Source: Clostridia bacterium
Lineage (GTDB): Bacteria; Bacillota; Clostridia; Christensenellales; Aristaeellaceae
Reading direction: 5' to 3'
Assembly (NCBI GenBank): GCA_017434775.1
Contig: JAFSGG010000109.1
Location: forward strand, 1-38,114
DNA length: 38,114 nucleotides
Shown one piece after another: positions 24,650 to 33,103 of this stretch (its first letter is position 1; each line of letters opens with the position of its first letter). Made by a program: the position numbers and the translations under genes. Under the pieces are notes generated by a model. It did no database searches. It was given only the letters and a program-made list of their open reading frames with translations, and was not told where the DNA came from.

Positions 24650-26317
24650 TCAGCCGTTGCCAAAGTCGTAGTACAGAATGCAATTCTTCAGTTCCACGAA
24701 CTGGCCGGGCTGGGGAACGTAGTAATTTTCCTCCTCGTATTCCAGGGCGTACAGGTCCACTTTGTAGCCGTTTTCCGGGCAGGTCAGGTCGGAAACGATG
24801 AAATAGCTTTCTGTACTTCCGGGAATGGGCTCCATGCGGTAGCCGTACCAGTTGCCGTTATCATTGATCTGCCAGTCGCAGAAAAACCGGGAAGAGCCGG
24901 TGAAAGCCGGATCATAAGCATCTTCTGCAAAGCAGGTGTACAGCCGGATGTGGGGAGCATGGTCTTTTCCGCTGCTCCATTGGCTACCCCGGAGGGTGCC
25001 GGTGGTGCCGGCCGGCAGATAAAAAGAGTAGTTGCCTTCGGTAAACACCTGGTTTTCTATCCGGATGTGATGGGTTTCGTTTGTCATGGAAAGGGTGGCG
25101 GTTTCGCCGTACCTTACATCAAAATGCCAGATGGCGGCGGTGTCTTCCGTGATGACAAAACCCCCTTCGGGCAATGTGCCCAGATGGTATTTATACAGGT
25201 CATCATTTTGCAAAACGGAAACATCGGCGGCGGGGATAAATCCTGTCTGGCCAAAGCCCCATTCTACCTGCAGCCGTCCGTTGTACTCTCCCACAACCCT
25301 TGTGAGGGCAGGGTATTGCCAGTTCAGTTCACTGTCCGGGGACAGGAGCGCAAAGCCGTTCCATTCCATGCATCGGGCGTTGGCAGCACGTCTTTCTTCG
25401 ATCTGGAGCAGATCCTTGGATACCAACGCCTGACCGTCGTTGTGGATCACATGCCACATGCCGTCGGCCTCGCCGATAACGGTGACCAGACTGTTTTTCT
25501 CAGCGGTCACCGGGAAGTCATCCCCGGCAATGCCGGTCAGCTCGGTAGTATCTGAAATTCTGCCTTTACTGAAGGTGTATTCGGCAGTGGACCAGGGCCA
25601 GATGAACACGTTCAGATAGGTTTGCGACACATAGCCCGTGATACCAAGAGGGTTCATCGTGCCGGGCAGACCCAGAATTTCCACCTTGGCCCAGCCGTCG
25701 CTGCGGGAGGCATCCACAATCTTTACCGGAGTGTTGGCGTAATAGACGGCACCGGTTTTCTTTGTCAGTTTGGTATCGCTGCACAGTTCTGTATCGGTGC
25801 TCAGGTAAGCCAGGGGAACATTCATTTCCGTCTTGTTCAGCCGGGATGCGCGCATGTAGCCGTAATGATCACCGCTTTTTACATAGCGCCAGTCATCGTT
25901 GATATCTCCCAGAATATACACGTCACCGCTGACCCGGGTAATCACTTTGCCGGAGGTGGAGGCTTTGTTGTAGATGGGGGTATCGGCCTTTATCGTTCTG
26001 GCCGTGTAAAAAAGCTGGGGCAGGTCATAGTTGGGTAAATCAAAAGCCAGATAAACGGACTTCATATAGCCTTTCAGATTGCCCACCTGGACGGAGCACC
26101 ATTCGGAATTCTCATCGCCGGACACCACCGTTACCGGTGTGCCGGAATAAAAACGGCCGATGACCCTGCCGTTTTCGGAGGCGCTGGCCCGCAGGATCAG
26201 CCGGTCGGCCACGTTCCGGTTGGCTACCACAGCCTGCCGGGTTTCGGTGATTTCTATGGCAAAGCCGGCAAAGGGAAGCATACAGAATACAAGCAGCAAA
26301 GCCATCCATTTTTTCAT
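24650..26317 (-). CDS. Secreted protein with several bacterial SH3 domains
   Basis: This 555-residue protein has a signal peptide (MKKWMALLLVFCMLPFAGFA). At least three SH3b-like units follow: about 30-90 (LILRASASENGRVIGRFYSG), 103-160 (IYNKASTSGKVITRV ending GYMRASRL) and 165-235 (ending TGYVSQTYL). Further weaker units follow, and there is a beta-rich C-terminal region from about 380 with no recognised family. SH3b domains usually bind peptidoglycan, so a wall-associated role is likely. No hydrolase catalytic domain was seen. It follows the TIM-barrel gene after a weak hairpin and ends at the terminator that holds the mre promoter. A GAGG site lies 8 nt before the ATG. Confidence 0.8.
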   Translation of the reverse strand: MKKWMALLLVFCMLPFAGFAIEITETRQAVVANRNVADRLILRASASENGRVIGRFYSGTPVTVVSGDENSEWCSVQVGNLKGYMKSVYLAFDLPNYDLPQLFYTARTIKADTPIYNKASTSGKVITRVSGDVYILGDINDDWRYVKSGDHYGYMRASRLNKTEMNVPLAYLSTDTELCSDTKLTKKTGAVYYANTPVKIVDASRSDGWAKVEILGLPGTMNPLGITGYVSQTYLNVFIWPWSTAEYTFSKGRISDTTELTGIAGDDFPVTAEKNSLVTVIGEADGMWHVIHNDGQALVSKDLLQIEERRAANARCMEWNGFALLSPDSELNWQYPALTRVVGEYNGRLQVEWGFGQTGFIPAADVSVLQNDDLYKYHLGTLPEGGFVITEDTAAIWHFDVRYGETATLSMTNETHHIRIENQVFTEGNYSFYLPAGTTGTLRGSQWSSGKDHAPHIRLYTCFAEDAYDPAFTGSSRFFCDWQINDNGNWYGYRMEPIPGSTESYFIVSDLTCPENGYKVDLYALEYEEENYYVPQPGQFVELKNCILYYDFGNG

Positions 26318-26364
26318 CCGTAAAACCTCTTCCTGTGAATTGTTTCACTGATAAGACGAACAAA

Positions 26365-26390
26365 GGGAAGCAATTGTTACAAAGCTTCCC
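26365..26390 (-). terminator. Weak hairpin between the TIM-barrel and SH3 genes
   Basis: GGGAAGC and GCTTCCC form a 7-bp stem around 12 nt. The stem-loop overlaps the TIM-barrel gene stop codon (26377-26379). On the minus strand it is followed only by TTTGTT, so termination should be partial. Confidence 0.5.
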
Positions 26391-27222
26391 AGATTTTTTT
26401 CATTTCCGCTGCGTCTTCCGCCTGGGTGCCCCGGCATTCGCAGATAATGCGGGGGGAATAATGCCGCTCTTTCAGCAGCGGCGCCAGAAACGGAAAACGA
26501 GGACCGAATTCCGCATCCGCAAAGGTGCGGTGCCGCTTTTCCCCGGCGGATGTGTATTCGATGGTGGAAAAATGCACATGCATATTCCGCATTCGCTCCA
26601 GCCCCAGCACGCTTTCGCCTTTGTTCAGCACTTCCTCAAAATCTGCTATTGTATTCAGCCGTCCCTGATGCAGGGCATGGATGTGGGCAAAATCCAGACA
26701 GGGGATGAATCGGTCGTCCAGGGTACAAAAATCCAGCGTTTCTTCCAGATCGCCGATCTGGCCTTTTTTGCCCATGGATTCGGGGCACAGGTGAATATGG
26801 GACAGGTTGTTTTCATCCAGCAATTTCTGAGCAGAAACGAGCCCGCCCCGGCAGTTTTTCAGCGCTTCTTCCCTTGGCATTTTCATGGGGGAGCCCACAT
26901 GCACCACCACCCGGTCGGCACCCATTTTATTCGCCCGGACGGCACTGTCCAGAATATAGGCAAGGGAAGATTCGCGCTTATCGGGGTCAGGGTTGGCAAG
27001 GTTGATGTAGTAAGGGGCGTGGACGGACAGAGCAATTCCTTCATCCGCCATGGATTGGCCGATTTTCTCTGCTTTTTCCAAAGAAAGGCTGATGCCCCGG
27101 CCAAAGGAATATTCATAGGCGTCAAGCCCCATGGTTTTCAGCCATTTGGCGGCGTCCAGGGTGGATTTGTATCCCTGCTTGTAAAAGGAATCCGAATTGC
27201 CGGAGGGGCCGAAACGGATCAT
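26377..27222 (-). CDS. TIM-barrel protein, endonuclease IV / xylose isomerase-like
   Basis: This 281-residue protein matches the AP endonuclease 2 / sugar isomerase TIM-barrel family. The metal-ligand pattern of endonuclease IV can be followed: His in VHAPYYINLA (about 68), His in VVVHVGSP (about 108), Glu in LCPESMGKKGQ (about 148), Asp and His in CLDFAHIHAL (about 175-180), His in MHVHFS (about 215), a later KRHRTFAD and Glu in IICEC (about 262). It could therefore repair abasic sites as Nfo-type enzymes do, or act on a sugar. It has an AAGGAGG ribosome binding site and lies after a terminator-like hairpin behind DUF1015, so its expression probably depends on read-through. Confidence 0.8.
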   Translation of the reverse strand: MIRFGPSGNSDSFYKQGYKSTLDAAKWLKTMGLDAYEYSFGRGISLSLEKAEKIGQSMADEGIALSVHAPYYINLANPDPDKRESSLAYILDSAVRANKMGADRVVVHVGSPMKMPREEALKNCRGGLVSAQKLLDENNLSHIHLCPESMGKKGQIGDLEETLDFCTLDDRFIPCLDFAHIHALHQGRLNTIADFEEVLNKGESVLGLERMRNMHVHFSTIEYTSAGEKRHRTFADAEFGPRFPFLAPLLKERHYSPRIICECRGTQAEDAAEMKKIWEAL

Positions 27223-27242
27223 CTGATAACCTCCTTATACGG

Positions 27243-27271
27243 AAAAATCCGGGCAGAAACAAGCTGCCCGG
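27243..27271 (-). terminator. Terminator between DUF1015 and the TIM-barrel gene
   Basis: CCGGGCAG and CTGCCCGG form a perfect 8-bp stem with a 7-nt loop, followed by ATTTTT on the minus strand. Only about 20 nt separate it from the next start codon, so no promoter fits downstream. Confidence 0.85.
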
Positions 27272-27280
27272 AAAATCGCA

Positions 27281-28516
27281 TTATTTGATGATGCGGCACT
27301 CCATGTAATACCGCTTTTCGTGGCCGTGGCCCATGGAGAAGGTTTTCCGGGGCAACACGCCGCCGGATACGATGCCGGGGAAAAGCGAGGATTTTTCAAT
27401 GGCGTGGAGCAGCACGCCTGCCCCCTGATCCATGGACATTTTTTCTACGGCTTCAGCTTCGTGCACATAGTCAATTTCGCATTTTTTGTTTTCCTGCAGG
27501 AAGCGATCCAGGAAGGCTTGAAGCACAGCAACGGGTAAAAGTTCCCCGGCTTTATGGATGCTCAGCCCCGTTTTGTGGCCCTCCCATACGAATACAATAT
27601 CATCTCCCGGTTTGGCAGCCATATCCTTTTTGCGCACATAGGCGGCAAAGTCCAGCAGCATCTGCTGGCCGTCTGCGCCGAACACCATCCGGTGGATGGG
27701 TTCAAAGGAAAGAGCTGGGGAGTGCAGGTTCACGATTTCTACCAGGGCGTAGCGGGCGGGATCGTTGGCTGCCGCTTCCGGGGAAAGGGTAGCTTTTTTG
27801 TTCTCCCAGCAGGCCTTGGCCGTGGCCAGGGAATGGTTACCGTCCCCCACGGCGAACAGGAAGCCGTTGCAGTCTTCATTCAGCTGTTTCAGGGCGACAT
27901 AGAGGGCTTCTTTCTGGTTTTCTTCCGTTACAGCCCAGCCTTTGAGCGTACCGCCGCCGGCCATGAGTTCGGTATCATACAGAACAGGCAGCTGATCACG
28001 GTTTTTATACACCTCGCCCAGCACCGTATCCCTGGGATCATCCATCAGCAGCATTACATGAGGACTCTCCAGCAGAGCGCCTTCCCGGATTTTTACCCGG
28101 GGAGGGATGCGGCTGAGGATGGTACCTTCCGTGGCCCGGATGGGGGCGGACGTGCCGGGGGTATAGTCGTAATCTTCCAGGTCAATGGCGGCCACCAGCC
28201 CAATGCGGCTGCCGCTTTGCGTGGTGCGTTCCATCAGCACAAAGCCGTTTTCCACCTGCTTTGTGAGGACTCCGTCTGCCATATACTGTTCCATTGCATT
28301 TCTGATGGCGGGGATCCGTGCTTCCCCTTCGGACAGATACACTTCCGGGTATACAATGCGCAGAGCAGAAGGGGCGTTGCCCACTTCCTTTTCCAGCTGC
28401 TGCCAATAAGAAACGTCGGAAGTGAACTGATCACAGGCCACCACAGCCCATTTTTTCTTTTCGATATGGGGTGCAGGCAGATAAATATCCGTGGGATGGA
28501 TGCCAAAGCTTGCCAT
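27281..28516 (-). CDS. DUF1015 family protein in the serine operon
   Basis: This 411-residue protein has the DUF1015 layout: an N-terminal FGIHPTDIYLPAP, a central beta-rich region with LMDDPRDTVLGEVY, and the signature VGDGNHSLATAKACWE near 224-239. Most family members read DGHHRYETA at that place, so this is a DGNHS variant. DUF1015 has a ParB/sulfiredoxin-like core, and related folds (SbnI, archaeal SerK) are serine kinases, which would fit the serC-serA context. No activity is proven for this family here. An AAGGAG site precedes the ATG. A terminator lies between this gene and serA, so it is probably expressed at a lower level. Confidence 0.88.
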   Translation of the reverse strand: MASFGIHPTDIYLPAPHIEKKKWAVVACDQFTSDVSYWQQLEKEVGNAPSALRIVYPEVYLSEGEARIPAIRNAMEQYMADGVLTKQVENGFVLMERTTQSGSRIGLVAAIDLEDYDYTPGTSAPIRATEGTILSRIPPRVKIREGALLESPHVMLLMDDPRDTVLGEVYKNRDQLPVLYDTELMAGGGTLKGWAVTEENQKEALYVALKQLNEDCNGFLFAVGDGNHSLATAKACWENKKATLSPEAAANDPARYALVEIVNLHSPALSFEPIHRMVFGADGQQMLLDFAAYVRKKDMAAKPGDDIVFVWEGHKTGLSIHKAGELLPVAVLQAFLDRFLQENKKCEIDYVHEAEAVEKMSMDQGAGVLLHAIEKSSLFPGIVSGGVLPRKTFSMGHGHEKRYYMECRIIK

Positions 28517-28539
28517 ATGTGAATTCTCCTTAATTTAGC

Positions 28540-28568
28540 AAAAAATTCCCCTGTACAAGCCAGGGGAA
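28540..28568 (-). terminator. Terminator between serA and DUF1015
   Basis: TTCCCCTG and CAGGGGAA form an 8-bp stem with a 7-nt loop, followed by a run of T on the minus strand. The gap to the DUF1015 start is about 24 nt, with a ribosome binding site but no room for a promoter. Confidence 0.85.
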
Positions 28569-28586
28569 AAAAAGGGAGGGAAACAA

Positions 28587-29753
28587 TCAGGGATTAATGA
28601 CGCGCACGCCGTATACGCTGTCCAGCGCCTTGATATCGGCAACCAGTTCGGCCGTGGGCGCATCGTCCAGATCCAGCACAGTGTAAGCGTACTTGCCCTT
28701 GGACTTATTGAACATATGGTCAATATTGATGCCCTTGGCGGAAATGGCGCCGGTGATGGTGGAGACGGTATTGGGCACGTTCTGATGCAGCACGCAGATG
28801 CGGGGCTCGCTCATGGGGCCGGGATCGGCGTTGGGATAGTTGACGGAATTGCGGATCACGCCGTACTTGATGTAATCATCCAGCTGCTTGGCAGCCATGC
28901 GTACGCAGTTGTCTTCGCTTTCGGGAGTGGAAGCGCCGATGTGGGGCAGGCAGATCACATTCTTGACACCCAGCAGTTTTTCCGTGGGGAAGTCGCAGAC
29001 GTAAGCGCTCAGCTGGCCGCATTCCAGGGCGGCCAGAACGGCATCCACATCCACCAGTTCGCCACGGGCGAAGTTGAGCAGCACTGCGCCCTTTTTCATC
29101 TTGGCGATGTAGGCGGCGTCGATCTTGCCCTTCGTTTCGGGCAGCAGGGGCATATGAATGGTGAGGTAATCGGCATTGGCGATCACTTCGTCTTCGGTCT
29201 TTGCATGGACAATGGAGCGGGAGAGTTTCCAGGCGTTGTCAACGGAGATGTAGGGGTCATAGCCCATGACCTTCATGTTCAGCGCCACACCGGCATTGGC
29301 AACCAGCAGGCCGATGGCACCCACGCCGATAACGCCCAGGGTCTTGCCGCCGATTTCGTGGCCGGCGAACTGGCCCTTGCCCTTTTCGGTGGCCTTTTCA
29401 ATGCCTTCAGTGCCCTTGAGGGCCTGAGCCCAGGCAGCGCCGCCCAGGATGTTGCGGCCGGAAAGCAGCATGCCGGCGATGACCAGTTCCTTCACAGCAT
29501 TGGCATTGGCACCGGGGGTGTTGAACACCACAACGCCTTCTTCGGCATATTTATCCAGGGGGATGTTATTGACGCCCACACCGGCACGGGCAACGGCCAG
29601 CACGTCTTTTTCCAGTTCGTAGGTGTGCATATCGGCGCTGCGCACGATGATGGAAATGGGGTTCTGGGCTTCTTTGTCCAGGGTGTATTCCTGATCGGAA
29701 ATCACTTCGTTCCACACGGGGGAAACGGGATTGAGCAGCTTAATTTCTTTCAT
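28587..29753 (-). CDS. serA: D-3-phosphoglycerate dehydrogenase
   Basis: This 388-residue enzyme catalyses the first step of serine synthesis, oxidising 3-phosphoglycerate to 3-phosphohydroxypyruvate with NAD. The Rossmann motif GVGAIGLLVANAG lies near 141-153. The catalytic Arg is in LNFARGELVD, and the catalytic Glu/His region in LPHIGASTPESEDN. A C-terminal ACT domain of about 70 residues (from RICVLHQNVPNTVS to the end) probably gives serine feedback control. It is the short SerA type without the intervening domain. The ATG is 2 nt after the serC stop, with GGAG inside serC, so the two are translationally coupled. Confidence 0.95.
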   Translation of the reverse strand: MKEIKLLNPVSPVWNEVISDQEYTLDKEAQNPISIIVRSADMHTYELEKDVLAVARAGVGVNNIPLDKYAEEGVVVFNTPGANANAVKELVIAGMLLSGRNILGGAAWAQALKGTEGIEKATEKGKGQFAGHEIGGKTLGVIGVGAIGLLVANAGVALNMKVMGYDPYISVDNAWKLSRSIVHAKTEDEVIANADYLTIHMPLLPETKGKIDAAYIAKMKKGAVLLNFARGELVDVDAVLAALECGQLSAYVCDFPTEKLLGVKNVICLPHIGASTPESEDNCVRMAAKQLDDYIKYGVIRNSVNYPNADPGPMSEPRICVLHQNVPNTVSTITGAISAKGINIDHMFNKSKGKYAYTVLDLDDAPTAELVADIKALDSVYGVRVINP

Positions 29754-29755
29754 GA

Positions 29756-30835
29756 TTATTTGTTCTCCATTTCAAATGCTTTCAGAGCGTCTACCAGTGC
29801 CTTCACGCCTTCGATGGGCATGGCGTTGTAGATGCTGGCGCGCATACCGCCCACCAGACGGTGACCCTTGAGGTTGGTCATGCCCTTGGAAGCGGCGTAC
29901 TTGACAAAAGCGGCATCCAGATCGGCATCACCGGTGTTGAAGGTGACGTTCATGATGGAGCGGCTGTCCTTCTGAGCGGTGCCGTGGAACATGTTGCTGT
30001 TGTCCAGGAAGTCATACAGCAGCTGAGCCTTTTCGCAGTTGACCTTGTAGATGGCTTCCACGCCGCCCTGGGCCTTCAGCCATTCCATGCACAAGCCGGC
30101 CATGTAGATGGGGTAGGTGGAGGGGGTGTTGAGCATGGAGCCGGCATCAGCCTGCTTGGCCCAGTCGAAAATCTTGGGGGTATTGGCAGCGGCCTTGCCC
30201 AGCAGGTCCTTGCGCACGATGACCACAACCACACCGGCGGGGCCGATGTTCTTCTGAGCGCCGGCATAAATGACGCCGAACTTGCTCACATCATAGGGCT
30301 GGGAGAGGATGTTGGAGGACATATCGGCCACCAGCGGCACATTGCCAACGTCCGGCAATTCCATGTAACGGGTGCCGAAGATGGTGTTGTTGGTGGTGAT
30401 GTAGAAATAATCGGCGTTGGGGTTGAACTTGGATTTGTCCAGCACGGGGATATGGTTGTAGTTATCTTCCTTGGAGGAAGCCACCACATTGATTTCGCCG
30501 TACTTCTTGGCTTCCACCAGGGCGCCGTGGGCGAAATTGCCGCTGTCCACGTAGTCGGCAGAAGTCTTCAGCAGGTTCATGGGGATGGCGGCAAACTGGC
30601 CGGTGGCACCGCCCTGCAAAAGCAGCACTTCGTAGTTGTCCGGAATGTTCATCAGTTCCTTCAGCAGGGCGACGGTGTGGTCAAAAATTTCAATATATCC
30701 CTTGGCACGATGGCTCATTTCCATCACGGACATACCGGTGCCATTGTAATCGAGCATTTCCTTGGCGGCCTTTTCCAGAGCAGCGGCAGGCAGCATAGAG
30801 GGGCCTGCGGCGAAATTAAAAACGCGGTTCATCAT
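29756..30835 (-). CDS. serC: Phosphoserine aminotransferase
   Basis: This 359-residue PLP enzyme converts 3-phosphohydroxypyruvate and glutamate to phosphoserine. The start MMNRVFNFAAGPSMLP is typical; a longer upstream reading would run through the promoter. GGGAG lies 8 nt before the first ATG (30835). The PLP lysine is in GAQKNIGPAGV. The substrate-binding features AAGPSMLP, HRAKGY and the C-terminal GGMRASIYNAM are intact. It is the first gene of the unit and is followed by serA. No phosphoserine phosphatase (serB) gene is in the window. Confidence 0.96.
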   Translation of the reverse strand: MMNRVFNFAAGPSMLPAAALEKAAKEMLDYNGTGMSVMEMSHRAKGYIEIFDHTVALLKELMNIPDNYEVLLLQGGATGQFAAIPMNLLKTSADYVDSGNFAHGALVEAKKYGEINVVASSKEDNYNHIPVLDKSKFNPNADYFYITTNNTIFGTRYMELPDVGNVPLVADMSSNILSQPYDVSKFGVIYAGAQKNIGPAGVVVVIVRKDLLGKAAANTPKIFDWAKQADAGSMLNTPSTYPIYMAGLCMEWLKAQGGVEAIYKVNCEKAQLLYDFLDNSNMFHGTAQKDSRSIMNVTFNTGDADLDAAFVKYAASKGMTNLKGHRLVGGMRASIYNAMPIEGVKALVDALKAFEMENK

Positions 30836-30866
30836 TCCTTCGACTCCCTTCATTTCGGTTGTGGAT

Positions 30867-30895
30867 ATTATATGCGCTGCTGCATAAAATTGCAA
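30867..30895 (-). promoter_or_regulatory. Sigma-A promoter of serC-serA
   Basis: On the minus strand TTGCAA (30890-30895), a 17-bp spacer and TATAAT (30867-30872) give a short leader of about 25 nt before the serC ATG. No riboswitch fits in that leader. Confidence 0.8.
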
Positions 30896-30935
30896 GATTG
30901 AAAACAGAAAAATGCAATTTAGACACAAATTCATG

Positions 30936-31042
30936 TGAAAAACGGTTAAAAAACGGCAGAAAAAGACAGGGGCACATTAATTATTCATGCATCATTTTCT
31001 TTTTTGCGCCGAAATGCGGGAAGGGAGGATGAAAAACGGTTA
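30936..31042. promoter_or_regulatory. Duplicated 13-base motif in the serC / transglutaminase gap
   Basis: TGAAAAACGGTTA occurs exactly at 30936-30948 and 31030-31042, 94 bp apart (about nine helical turns), in the 335-bp gap between divergent units. The second copy continues as AACGGTTACA, which recurs near 37090 (inverted) and 37586. The rest of the gap is AT-rich with no supported gene. A paired operator is a plausible reading. Confidence 0.4.
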
Positions 31043-31092
31043 CAAATCACTTACGTTGAAATGATAAATGTAATGAATTTTTGCTACTGTTA

Positions 31093-31121
31093 TTGAAAAA
31101 AGCGGAAAGGTATGGTAAACT
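31093..31121 (+). promoter_or_regulatory. Promoter of the transglutaminase-pilus operon
   Basis: TTGAAA (31093-31098), a 17-bp spacer and TAAACT (31116-31121), preceded by TGG, give a leader of about 45 nt to the ATG at 31172. Confidence 0.55.
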
Positions 31122-31171
31122 TTCATATGAATAGTGGCAATGTATATATTAACGGAAAGGAAGTGAAAGAA

Positions 31172-31990
31172 ATGCGCATTTGCAGAGGCAAACGGATGGC
31201 CTGTGTATTTCTTTCACTGTTGATATTCCTGTTCGTTTCTGTAGCTACGCTGGCAGCTGTGTGGCCGGATATGTCCGGCAGCGGCGTCAGGAAAAAAGAC
31301 GGGGCGCTGGATGTAAATTACGAGCATGCATCGGAAGGCTATGTGCTTGTAAAGGGCGGAAAATCAAAAAAACGGCTGAAATTGCGTGTGCGCCAGGGGG
31401 AACATTCCGTCACCTATGATCTGGGTACAAACAACGAATACGAAGTGATTCCGCTGCAGTTTGGCAACGGCAAATATCAGCTCAATCTGTACAAACAGAT
31501 TTCCGGCAGCCGGTATTCCGAAGAAGGCGTGGTTTCTTTCAAGGTGGAAATGGAAGATGTAAACAATGCTTTCCTCTATCCCAACCAATACATTCGTTAC
31601 GATGAAAACAGCCTGGCGGTGCAAAAAGCCAACGAGCTATGCCGGGGGGTTACGGATGAAAATGAAAAGTATAAAATTATTACGGAATATATTCTGCACA
31701 GTTTTGTGTATGATTATGTACGTGCAGTGACCACCAAGGGGGATGGCCAGCCGGATGTGGATTATTGTCTGCAGCATGGCATGGGCATCTGTCAGGATCT
31801 TTCTTCCACGACGGTATGTATGCTCCGCTCCCAGGGCATTCCGGCCAAGCTGGTGATCGGCAAGGCAAACGGGCAATACCATGCCTGGGTGCAGGTCACC
31901 CTGAACGGAGAAGAAAAATTGTTTGACCCCACGGCTATTTTGCAGAATATGCCGCAGCCGGTCAAATATGCGGTTGAACGTTGGTATTGA
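31172..31990 (+). CDS. Exported transglutaminase-like protein
   Basis: This 272-residue protein has an N-terminal signal or anchor segment (residues 9-30, MACVFLSLLIFLFVSVAT), a beta-rich region and a papain-like transglutaminase core near 160-260. The catalytic triad is visible: Cys in HGMGICQDLSSTT, His in QYHAWVQV and Asp in EKLFDPTA. In bacteria such proteins act as cysteine peptidases or cross-linkers at the cell surface. The start at 31172 was chosen because of AAAGGAAG upstream; an earlier ATG at 31112 overlaps the promoter. It ends 13 nt before the GspF-type gene, with GGAGGA in the gap, so it appears to belong to the pilus-like operon. Confidence 0.85.
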   Translation: MRICRGKRMACVFLSLLIFLFVSVATLAAVWPDMSGSGVRKKDGALDVNYEHASEGYVLVKGGKSKKRLKLRVRQGEHSVTYDLGTNNEYEVIPLQFGNGKYQLNLYKQISGSRYSEEGVVSFKVEMEDVNNAFLYPNQYIRYDENSLAVQKANELCRGVTDENEKYKIITEYILHSFVYDYVRAVTTKGDGQPDVDYCLQHGMGICQDLSSTTVCMLRSQGIPAKLVIGKANGQYHAWVQVTLNGEEKLFDPTAILQNMPQPVKYAVERWY

Positions 31991-32003
31991 GGAGGACTGT
32001 TCC

Positions 32004-33056
32004 ATGAAAGACAGGAAAAAACAAAACGTTATGACGGCACTGGAACTGAGCAATTTTTGCAGCCAGATGTCGCTGATGCTCCGGGCCGGTATGCCGCTGG
32101 AGACGGGCCTGGAAGTAATGGCCGCCAAGAAAGAGAATAAAGAAAGCAGCGTTTATGCCCGGATGCATGCGAATATGCAGCAGTACGGTAATCTGTACGA
32201 AGCCATGAAAGCGGAAAGCGCTTTCCCTGAATATCTGGTGGAAATGACCGGTATCGGTGAAAGAACCGGTCATTTGGAAGACGTGATGCGGGGCATGACG
32301 GCGTATTATGAGCGGGAATCCCGGATGAAGGATGCCGTACGCAATGCCATCACCTATCCTTTGGTATTGGGCGGAATGCTGCTGTTGATTGTGCTGATCC
32401 TTTTGTGGAAGGTGCTTCCGGTATTCCGCCGGGTGCTCAGCAGCATGGGCGTGGCGGCTTCCGAAACCAGCAGCAGCCTGATGCAGCTGGGCGCCACCAT
32501 CGGCTGGATTGTGCTGGCAGTGGTGGGCGTGGCGCTGCTTTCGGTGATTGTGTGTCTGGTGCTGCTGAAAACACCGCTGAAAGACAAGCTGATGCGCTTT
32601 CTGCGCAAAATGATTCCGGCCATGGGTGATCTTTCCATGCGCGTTTCCGGGTCCCGGGTGGCTTCCGTTCTGTCCATGATGCTCAGCAGCGGCTTCCTGA
32701 TGGAAGATGCTCTGGAAACAGTGCCCCGGGTGCTGGATGATGCGGAAGCGGTGAAAAAGGTACAGGCTGTCAGCGATAAAATCAATCAGGGGGAAATGTT
32801 CTCCGATGCGGTGGCGGCATCCGGTTTGTTTGATGATTTGCATACCCGCCTTTTGCAGACGGGTGTGATGACGGGCAGTGAAGATCTTGTAATGGAAAAA
32901 ATCGCAGCCACGTATGAAGAAGAAACGGAAAACAGCATTGCCCGGATTGTGGCCATCATTGAACCCACGGTGGTGGCGCTGCTCAGCGTTGTGATCGGTG
33001 CTGTGCTTTTGTCTGTGATGCTGCCGATGGCCAGCATTCTCACCGGTCTTTTGTAA
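32004..33056 (+). CDS. GspF/PilC-type inner membrane platform protein
   Basis: This 350-residue protein has two tandem T2SSF domains (about 11-130 and 215-335). Each begins with an F-x-x-Q/M-S-x-M-L-R/S-G pattern: FCSQMSLMLRAGMPLETGLE and VASVLSMMLSSGFLMEDALE. Three hydrophobic segments follow (about 115-140, 165-192 and 320-345), as in PilC and ComGB. In type IV filament systems this protein couples the motor ATPase to pilin assembly or removal. The start was set at 32004 because GGAGGA lies 7 nt upstream. Four small single-pass genes and a PilT-like ATPase follow in the same direction. Confidence 0.92.
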   Translation: MKDRKKQNVMTALELSNFCSQMSLMLRAGMPLETGLEVMAAKKENKESSVYARMHANMQQYGNLYEAMKAESAFPEYLVEMTGIGERTGHLEDVMRGMTAYYERESRMKDAVRNAITYPLVLGGMLLLIVLILLWKVLPVFRRVLSSMGVAASETSSSLMQLGATIGWIVLAVVGVALLSVIVCLVLLKTPLKDKLMRFLRKMIPAMGDLSMRVSGSRVASVLSMMLSSGFLMEDALETVPRVLDDAEAVKKVQAVSDKINQGEMFSDAVAASGLFDDLHTRLLQTGVMTGSEDLVMEKIAATYEEETENSIARIVAIIEPTVVALLSVVIGAVLLSVMLPMASILTGLL

Positions 33057-33103
33057 TTATTAATTATTAAAATGAAAAATAAGAAAGAAAGGAGAGGTGC
33101 TCT

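Noticed and set aside
30836-30934. Longer N-terminus for serC
   Set aside because: The extra 33 codons run through the TTGCAA-TATAAT promoter, and the standard NRVFNFAAGPS start has its own ribosome binding site.
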